Positions 1 to 4,638 of a stretch of DNA of 8,076 bases are shown here, in pieces. The DNA is from Candidatus Latescibacterota bacterium (lineage in GTDB: Bacteria; Latescibacterota; MVCY01), in the NCBI GenBank assembly GCA_030608245.1, contig JAUWEO010000076.1, positions 1 to 8,076 on the forward strand, read 5' to 3'. A program made the position numbers and the translations under genes. The notes beneath the pieces were generated by a model. That model was not told where the DNA came from and did no database searches. It worked only from the letters and a program-made list of their open reading frames with translations. Positions within the stretch are counted from its first letter, which is position 1. Each line of letters begins with the position of its first letter.

Positions 1-563
1 ATCTGCTGCAGGTGGATCATATCCGTTTTAGCAAACACGCTGCAGCGTCCGGCAATCCTGGGAGGGGTTTCGGATTTCAGGGCTATCTGTCCGAACTCTT
101 CGATGGAAAGCTTAAGTCGGCTTGCCTGTTGATCAAGGAACGAACCGGTGCCAGCGGCACAAGCGCTGCTCACAGCAAAATCCTCCAATCGCGGCTCCTC
201 AGAACCTCCATCCCTGATCATAAGCAGAAGTTTAGAGTCTTGCCCTCCCATCTCGATGACAGTCTTCACCTTCGGGTAAAGCCGGGCGACGGCCTTAGCC
301 TGGGCAATTACCTCGTTGACAAAATCGCCCCCTAACAGAGAGGCGATCAGTTTCCCTCCTGAACCGGTGGTAGCTACACCGGCTATCTGTTCGGGTGAAT
401 GCCGGGTGAATATATCCCGCAGCACCCTCAGCACTGCCCTCAGCGGCTGTCCAGCAATTCTGTCGTAGTGGTCCTCTAAAATCTTTCCTCCCCGATCTAA
501 GACCACCGTGTCTACACTGACCGAGCCAATGTCAATACCTAAGTATAGCTTTTTGTTGTTCAT
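1..563 (-). CDS. BadF/BadG/BcrA/BcrD-type acyl-CoA dehydratase activase, N-terminal part (runs off the left edge)
   Basis: I translated 187 codons from the ATG at 563 to the window edge; the 3' end is missing. The protein belongs to the ASKHA-fold ATPase family that donates an electron to 2-hydroxyacyl-CoA dehydratases or benzoyl-CoA reductases in an ATP-dependent step. Visible motifs are GIDIGSVSVD (residues 9-18, phosphate loop), ATTGSGGKL (64-72), EMGGQDSK (104-111), CAAGTGSFLDQQ (135-146) and AGRCSVFAKTDMIHLQQ (171-187). Cys135 and Cys174 are 39 residues apart, the same spacing as the two [4Fe-4S] ligands of HgdC (Cys127/Cys166). The ending 'SVFAKTDMIHLQQ' resembles the long multidomain form of roughly 1400 residues more than the short HgdC form, but this is inference because the rest is outside the window. 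An AGAGGAA Shine-Dalgarno-like stretch (578-584) lies rather far, 14 nt, from the ATG. No dehydratase subunit gene is in view, so the partner is unknown. Confidence 0.9.
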   Translation of the reverse strand, partial: MNNKKLYLGIDIGSVSVDTVVLDRGGKILEDHYDRIAGQPLRAVLRVLRDIFTRHSPEQIAGVATTGSGGKLIASLLGGDFVNEVIAQAKAVARLYPKVKTVIEMGGQDSKLLLMIRDGGSEEPRLEDFAVSSACAAGTGSFLDQQASRLKLSIEEFGQIALKSETPPRIAGRCSVFAKTDMIHLQQ

Positions 564-648
564 ATTTTTATGGTCTTTTCCTCTTTTTAAGTTATGAATT
601 TACAGTATCTTTGTCTTGTTCTATTTTAGGTCTGGACCGAATTTATAA

Positions 649-677
649 AACTTAGTCTCCAAACCAGCAAATGTCAA
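649..677 (-). promoter_or_regulatory. Sigma-70-like promoter candidate for the activase gene
   Basis: On the minus strand a perfect TTGACA (672-677) is followed after 17 bp by TAAGTT (649-654). The latter matches the -10 consensus at the first, second and last positions. Transcription would start near 641 and leave a 5' leader of about 80 nt before the activase ATG at 563. The -35 box and spacing are good but the -10 box is weak. A T-run (680-686) lies just upstream. Confidence 0.4.
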
Positions 678-737
678 GAAAAAAATAGGGACTCTGGTGT
701 AAAAACGCCCCGTGGTTTTCCATAAGGGTGTGTTTAA

Positions 738-763
738 GTCGGGGCCTGGAGACCCCTCCTACA
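738..763. repeat. Imperfect intergenic palindrome (GGGG/CCCC core)
   Basis: The core at 741-756 reads GGGGCCTGGAGACCCC: four G-C pairs, one mismatch, then two more pairs. It lies in the gap between the DUF1015 gene and the activase. Neither strand has a clear T-run directly after it, so it is a poor intrinsic terminator. Its position and form suggest a short dispersed repeat similar in kind to the palindromes at 2166-2198 and 3370-3398. Whether it recurs in the genome cannot be seen here. Confidence 0.4.
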
Positions 764-788
764 GGAAACAAGTGGGAAGTTCGAAGTT

Positions 789-828
789 GCTCCTCTGCTC
801 CTCTGCTCCCTTGCTCCTCTGCTGCTTG
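789..828. repeat. 8-bp tandem repeat, unit GCTCCTCT (about 4-5 copies)
   Basis: Plus-strand units are GCTCCTCT (789-796), GCTCCTCT (797-804), GCTCCCTT (805-812), GCTCCTCT (813-820) and a degenerate GCTGCTTG (821-828). Read on the transcribed minus strand this is purine-rich, AGAGGAGC-like, and begins about 10 nt after the stop codon of the DUF1015 gene. It probably arose by slippage or repeat spread; no function is evident. A similar purine-rich stretch covers the end of leuB. Confidence 0.75.
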
Positions 829-838
829 TTGAACTGCC

Positions 839-2122
839 TCAGGATATCTTATTCATCACCAGACCGCTGGGGACCTTGGGATAAAAATAAGTCGACTTAG
901 GCGGCATTCTCTCGCCCTGACCGGCCACCGCCTCTAATTGCTCCACCGTTATTGCCCTGAGGAACAATGCCAATTGATACTGCCCCTCTTCTACCAGGCT
1001 GACCACCTTCTGAGCATCGGCGGAGTAGAGAATCTCTGTATTAGTAGGTTGTATCCCGAGAATATGTCGGATCACCAGCGAGTGCAGCATCGCCACATCT
1101 AATCTCCTCCACTGGGCTGATTTGGGCTCGGTCACAAATTCATCCACCAGGTTTTGATCCTTCAGTTTAAACAGAAAGAATCTATCCGAAGCATAAAGGC
1201 CGAAGGTTCCTCCTTCTTCATCTTGCAATCGATTCAACATATTCTGCGGTGGGTATTCGAGGGACTCAAAGGAGAAAAACTCCTCTGTCCGGGACAAGAA
1301 CTTCTCCAGGTCAAATTGGGCGATTCCCTTAAGCACCCGATGCACAGGTAGAATCGTGAGGCCAGAGTTACAGAGGTTGGTGAAATACATAAGAACATAG
1401 TCCCAGCCGTCTGTTTGTCCCGGATATTTGCGGCGCATCTCGTCCCGAAAGGCTAAAGCTGTCTCGTAGCGGTGATGCCCATCGGCGATAAAGACCACCT
1501 TCTGTTCCATTTTCTCTGTCACTTGCTCGATCAGCTCTGGTTGAGTAACCCTGTAGATCTCTCGCTTCACCCCATCGGGATTAGTAACCATGATATTCGG
1601 ACTGTCTCCAATACGGGGCATTACTGTTCCTTCTATAGTTAGTTCTGGATCCGAGTAAAGGGATAAGATGGGACTGAAGTTGGCCTTACAGTTGCGAATA
1701 AGGCCCATTCGGTCTGTTTTCGCCCTGGCTATGGTGTTTTCGTGGGGATGGATTACACCAGAGGCGAATTCCTCTAAGCGGATCAGGGCGATAAATCCCC
1801 AGCGGGCTTTCTTCTCCCCGGTAGGGAGACTGTAGGTTTCCCGGCATACATATATCGCTGGCTGGGCATCTTGCACCAAGACTCGCTCCTGCAGCCACTT
1901 TTTCCAGAACATATTAGCTCTTGTGTCCCGGTTCTCCCGTTCATTATCCCCAGGGAGCTGTTTACCAAAGATCAGCCTGACGGCATTCAACTGACTCCGC
2001 CGATAAAGCTCCTCCTGCAATTCAGGGGAGATCACATCCCAGGGGGGAGCCACGACTGAGTCCAGCCCTCCTACCTTTTCTTCATCATACAACATTGCCC
2101 GGAAGGGAATAATATGCGCCAT
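839..2122 (-). CDS. DUF1015 family protein (COG4198-like), possible ParB/sulfiredoxin-type fold
   Basis: The 427-residue protein is full length for the DUF1015 family, a conserved bacterial and archaeal family of unknown biochemical role. Recognisable blocks are APPWDVIS (residues 25-32), HPHENT (125-130), ADGHHRYETAL (213-223) and the C-terminal PPKSTYFYPKVPSGLV (407-422). It has no signal peptide or membrane segment and is probably cytoplasmic. The GHHRYETA block resembles the GHHR-type nucleotide-binding motif of ParB/sulfiredoxin-fold proteins, including free-serine kinases of the SerK/SbnI type; that is a suggestion from motif likeness, not an assignment. The start is well supported: ATG at 2122 is preceded by AAGGAGGTG. 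It lies 84 bp downstream of ispG, so the two may be co-transcribed through the intervening hairpin. Family membership is confident; function is not. Confidence 0.9.
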   Translation of the reverse strand: MAHIIPFRAMLYDEEKVGGLDSVVAPPWDVISPELQEELYRRSQLNAVRLIFGKQLPGDNERENRDTRANMFWKKWLQERVLVQDAQPAIYVCRETYSLPTGEKKARWGFIALIRLEEFASGVIHPHENTIARAKTDRMGLIRNCKANFSPILSLYSDPELTIEGTVMPRIGDSPNIMVTNPDGVKREIYRVTQPELIEQVTEKMEQKVVFIADGHHRYETALAFRDEMRRKYPGQTDGWDYVLMYFTNLCNSGLTILPVHRVLKGIAQFDLEKFLSRTEEFFSFESLEYPPQNMLNRLQDEEGGTFGLYASDRFFLFKLKDQNLVDEFVTEPKSAQWRRLDVAMLHSLVIRHILGIQPTNTEILYSADAQKVVSLVEEGQYQLALFLRAITVEQLEAVAGQGERMPPKSTYFYPKVPSGLVMNKIS

Positions 2123-2148
2123 ACCACCTCCTTAGACCTCGGTTATTT

Positions 2149-2219
2149 AGTATTCCTTCAGCCTCAACCTCCCGCAGGTTCGGAACCTGCGGGAGGTTTG
2201 TCTTTTTCAGTATTCCTTC
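2149..2219. mobile_element. Putative miniature palindromic insertion with 11-bp direct repeats
   Basis: The 11-mer AGTATTCCTTC occurs at 2149-2159 and again at 2209-2219. It flanks a 49-bp segment (2160-2208) that contains a near-perfect palindrome. The right-hand copy lies in the last codons of ispG. On the minus strand the other copy continues as GAAGGAATACTAAATAACC, so the same final residues would be followed by TAA. This is the pattern expected if a small element inserted at the end of ispG and duplicated its target, with the present TGA completed by element sequence. No transposase is present. A chance repeat or recombination between short repeats remains possible. Confidence 0.5.
2166..2206 (+). 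terminator. Strong hairpin between ispG and the DUF1015 gene, T-rich on the plus strand
   Basis: The arms AACCTCCCGCAGGTTC (2166-2181) and GAACCTGCGGGAGGTT (2183-2198) are exactly complementary around a single central base (2182), giving about 15 pairs. TTTGTCTTTTT follows on the plus strand, so it looks like an intrinsic terminator in that direction, yet no plus-strand gene ends here. On the minus strand the hairpin begins only a few bases after the ispG stop and is followed by GAGGCTGAAGG, with no T-run. In the sense direction it would more likely act as a 3'-stabilising stem than as a terminator. Termination of antisense transcription is possible. Confidence 0.45.
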
Positions 2220-3259
2220 TCGATTTCCTCCAATAGGGCATCTACAAGCTGGGTTTCCTTCACCTTCTTTATCACCTTGCCGTGTTTGAACACCAATCCA
2301 TCTCCTTTTCCGCCGGCGATGCCAAAATCGGCCTGTTTAGCTTCCCCCGGACCGTTGACTACACAGCCCATCACGGCGATCTTGAGCGGTTTTTCTATAC
2401 TCTTCACCCTGCGCTCCACCTCTTCGGCCAACGGGATCAAGTCGATCTGGGCCCGGCCGCAAGTGGGGCAGGAGATAACTGTAGGACCTCGTCGCCTCAA
2501 TCCCAACGATTTCAAGATTTCAAAGCCCACCTCCACCTCTTCCACCGGGTCACTGGTGAGCGAGACCCGAATGGTATCGCCGATTCCCTGGGCAAGCACT
2601 GTCCCAATGCCCACTGCCGATCTTATGCTGCCCGTTTTCAAAGTGCCCGCCTCGGTGATTCCCAGATGCAAGGGATAGCTCACCTTCTCAGAGATCAGCT
2701 CATAAGCCCGAATAGTTACTGGCACATCGGAGCTTTTAAGAGAGATAACTATCTCCTCGAACCCCAGCTTTTCTAAGATAGCCACATGTCTCAGGGCGCT
2801 TTCCACCACAGCCTCAGCGGTGGGCCAGCCGTATTTCTGCAGAAGTTCCTTCTCCAGAGAACCGGAGTTAACTCCGATTCTGATAGGGATCTTCCTCTCG
2901 CTGGCGGCTTTTACTACTGCCTCTATCCTTTCCTGTGAGCCGATATTGCCAGGATTAATGCGCAGTTTGTCTACTCTAGCCTCCACAGCGGAGAGGGCCA
3001 AGCGATAGTCGAAGTGGATATCCGCCACCAGGGGGATGGCTATCTGGCGTTTGATCTGGGCGAGTGCCTTAGCGGCAGCCTGGTCAGGCACCGCCACTCT
3101 GACGATCTCACAGCCTGCTTCCTCTAAGCGGTGAATTTGACACACCGTTGCCTTTACATCCCTGGTGTCGGTGTTGGTCATCGACTGCACCGTCACCGGG
3201 GCACCACCGCCTATGGGGACATTGCCCACAAGGATTTTTTGGGTAAGTCTTCTTTGCAT
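2207..3259 (-). CDS. ispG: (E)-4-hydroxy-3-methylbut-2-enyl-diphosphate synthase (HMBPP synthase)
   Basis: IspG (GcpE) reduces and ring-opens 2-C-methyl-D-erythritol 2,4-cyclodiphosphate to HMBPP, the penultimate step of the DXP isoprenoid pathway, using a [4Fe-4S] cluster in the cytoplasm. With the start at 3259 the protein has 350 residues, the normal size for the single TIM-barrel plus cluster-domain form. It opens with VGNVPIGGGAPVTVQSMTNTDT (11-32) in the usual place. Cluster ligands are Cys264 and Cys267 (SCPTCGR), Cys299 (GCVVNGPGEA) and Glu306, each offset by six from the E. coli residues. The frame stays open to an ATG at 3316, which would add 19 residues unlike the family. The start at 3259 fits the family better, although its GAGG lies only 2 nt from the ATG. 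The gene sits between leuB and a DUF1015 gene rather than beside other isoprenoid genes. Its TGA stop abuts a palindromic element. Confidence 0.96.
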   Translation of the reverse strand: MQRRLTQKILVGNVPIGGGAPVTVQSMTNTDTRDVKATVCQIHRLEEAGCEIVRVAVPDQAAAKALAQIKRQIAIPLVADIHFDYRLALSAVEARVDKLRINPGNIGSQERIEAVVKAASERKIPIRIGVNSGSLEKELLQKYGWPTAEAVVESALRHVAILEKLGFEEIVISLKSSDVPVTIRAYELISEKVSYPLHLGITEAGTLKTGSIRSAVGIGTVLAQGIGDTIRVSLTSDPVEEVEVGFEILKSLGLRRRGPTVISCPTCGRAQIDLIPLAEEVERRVKSIEKPLKIAVMGCVVNGPGEAKQADFGIAGGKGDGLVFKHGKVIKKVKETQLVDALLEEIEKEY

Positions 3260-3369
3260 AACCTCGAGATTCCCACAAAAGTGCAGAGTGCCCAGCGAAG
3301 AGGAGTGATTGGCCATGCACCAGATTCCGTCGAAAAATGGGGTCGTTGAATAGCAAAGACGACAATATC

Positions 3370-3398
3370 GTAGAGACGACCCGGCGGGTAGTCTCTAC
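3370..3398. repeat. 29-bp intergenic palindrome upstream of ispG
   Basis: The arms GTAGAGAC-G-ACCCG and CGGGT-A-GTCTCTAC pair over 14 positions with one mismatch, around a single central base. It lies in the 185-bp space between leuB and the ispG start. No T-run follows on either strand, so it is not a convincing terminator. Like the palindrome at 2166-2198 it has an odd central base and a GC-rich heart, which suggests a dispersed palindromic repeat. AGACGAC is repeated at 3357-3363 and, inside the palindrome, at 3374-3380. Confidence 0.6.
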
Positions 3399-3429
3399 AT
3401 TAACGCCGGTTCACAGCTCCAAGATGTAA

Positions 3430-3475
3430 CTCCCCTTCTCCCTCTCACCCCTGCTTCCCCTCTGCTTTCTCCACT
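3430..3475. repeat. Purine-rich tract overlapping the leuB 3' end
   Basis: On the minus strand the last codons of leuB (Ala-Glu-Gly-Lys-Gln-Gly) and the bases after the stop form a continuous A/G-rich run with GCAGAGGGG, AGCAGGGG and GAGAGGGAGAAGGGG. It resembles the AGAGGAGC repeats after the DUF1015 gene but has no strict period. It may reflect the same kind of repeat spread. No function can be inferred. Confidence 0.4.
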
Positions 3476-4521
3476 GCCTCTGCCACCAGATCGCCCACCT
3501 GGGAGGTGGAGTAGCCCATCTTACCGGCGGACATACTCTTGAGTTTTGTGCTCACCACTTCCACGATCGCCTTCTCTAAAATCTGGGCTGCTTTTTTCTC
3601 ACCCAGTACCTCTAACATCATCTGACAGGCAGAGATGGCGGCCATCGGGTTTATCACTCCCTTACCGGTATACTTGGGGGCAGAACCGCCGATAGGTTCA
3701 AACATCGAGGTCCCCTCGGGATTTATATTGCCTCCGGCAGCGATCCCCATCCCCCCCTGAATTATGGCCCCTAAGTCGGTGATGATATCACCGAACATAT
3801 TGTCGGTGACGATGACATCAAACCATTCCGGATTTTTCACCATCCACATACAGGTGGCGTCCACATGGGCGTATTCCCGCTTTATGTCGGGGTAATCCCT
3901 CTCGCCTATTTCGTGAAAGGTTCTCTCCCACAGATCAAAGGCGTAGGTGAGGACATTAGTTTTACCGCACAGGGTGAGAGTCTTCCCTTTGTCCCTCTGA
4001 CGGCAGAACCCGAAGGCATAGCGGAGACATCTTTCCACCCCCTTACGGGTGTTGATTGACTCTTGAACCGCTACCTCATCTGGGGTGTCTTTCTTGAGTA
4101 TCCCACCGGCACCGGAGTAAAGCCCCTCGGTATTCTCTCTTACCACTACAAAATCTATATCCTCAGGCCCTTTGTCTCGCAGAGGGGTCCACACTCCGGG
4201 GTAGAGCTTAACCGGACGCAGGTTAATGTACTGATCCAGCGCAAACCGGAGTTTTAACAGAATGCCCTTCTCCAATATCCCGGGCTTGACATCGGGATGG
4301 CCAATTGCCCCCAGATAGATGGCATCAAATTGTCTCAACTCCTCGATCGCTGAATCTGGCAGCACCTCACCCGTCCTTAGGTATCTGTCACCCCCGAAGT
4401 CGAAGCTTGTCGTCTCGTATTTGAATCCGACTTTCTGACCCACGGACTCAAGGGTCTTCAGCCCTTCGGCAACAACCTCCGGGCCGGTGCCATCTCCTGG
4501 GATTACGGCTATTCTGTGCAA
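3445..4521 (-). CDS. leuB: 3-isopropylmalate dehydrogenase (isocitrate/isopropylmalate dehydrogenase family)
   Basis: LeuB oxidises and decarboxylates (2R,3S)-3-isopropylmalate to 2-oxoisocaproate, using NAD+ in characterised enzymes, and acts in the cytoplasm. The protein has 358 residues, full length for the family. Residues matching the Thermus enzyme's active site are Arg92 and Arg102 (LRFALDQYINLRP), Arg128 and Tyr135 (VRENTEGLYSG), Lys187 (CGKTN), Asp221, Asp245 and Asp249 (NMFGDIITDLGA). The cofactor loop reads GGSAPKYTGKG (278-288). Lys283-Tyr284 stand where classic LeuB has Asp-Ile and where NADP-dependent isocitrate dehydrogenase has Lys-Tyr. Neighbouring leuC and leuD favour the leucine role over tartrate, isocitrate or homoisocitrate dehydrogenase, which share this fold. 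The start codon is TTG (4521), supported by GGAGG six to seven bases upstream. The C-terminal tail AEGKQG lies in a purine-rich tract. Confidence 0.92.
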   Translation of the reverse strand: MHRIAVIPGDGTGPEVVAEGLKTLESVGQKVGFKYETTSFDFGGDRYLRTGEVLPDSAIEELRQFDAIYLGAIGHPDVKPGILEKGILLKLRFALDQYINLRPVKLYPGVWTPLRDKGPEDIDFVVVRENTEGLYSGAGGILKKDTPDEVAVQESINTRKGVERCLRYAFGFCRQRDKGKTLTLCGKTNVLTYAFDLWERTFHEIGERDYPDIKREYAHVDATCMWMVKNPEWFDVIVTDNMFGDIITDLGAIIQGGMGIAAGGNINPEGTSMFEPIGGSAPKYTGKGVINPMAAISACQMMLEVLGEKKAAQILEKAIVEVVSTKLKSMSAGKMGYSTSQVGDLVAEAVEKAEGKQG

Positions 4522-4638
4522 TCTAAACCTCCATTTCTACTGGATAGTGTAATTTACCAATGGGGATGCAAAATTATCTCTATATTATTATGTATCTTAA
4601 GCGTGCTTTTTCTTGGCTACTTGAATATAGCAGTAGTT
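4522..4638 (-). other. AT-rich gap between the transporter gene and leuB
   Basis: This 117-bp stretch is clearly more AT-rich than its surroundings, with TAATAATATAG and GATAATTTTGC on the minus strand. It carries the leuB Shine-Dalgarno AGGTTT/GGAGG at 4527-4533. It could hold a promoter for leuB, but I find no -35/-10 pair good enough to name. There is no convincing terminator after the transporter gene; CTACT/AGTAG forms only a five-pair stem without a T-run. Confidence 0.35.

Noticed and set aside
12..335. Plus-strand open frame of 107 codons at the left end
   Set aside because: It lies opposite the activase, whose minus-strand translation matches a known family with ordered catalytic motifs.
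789..828. CRISPR-like spacing in the short repeats
   Set aside because: Units are 8 bp and directly adjacent without spacers, and there are no cas genes; this is a simple tandem repeat.
712..900. Plus-strand open frame of 62 codons with a Leu/Cys-rich stretch
   Set aside because: The Leu/Cys run is a translation of the GCTCCTCT tandem repeat, and the frame runs antisense into the DUF1015 gene.
2277..2776. Two overlapping plus-strand open frames of 133 and 164 codons
   Set aside because: Both lie antisense to the conserved C-terminal half of ispG and show no recognisable domain; they are shadows.
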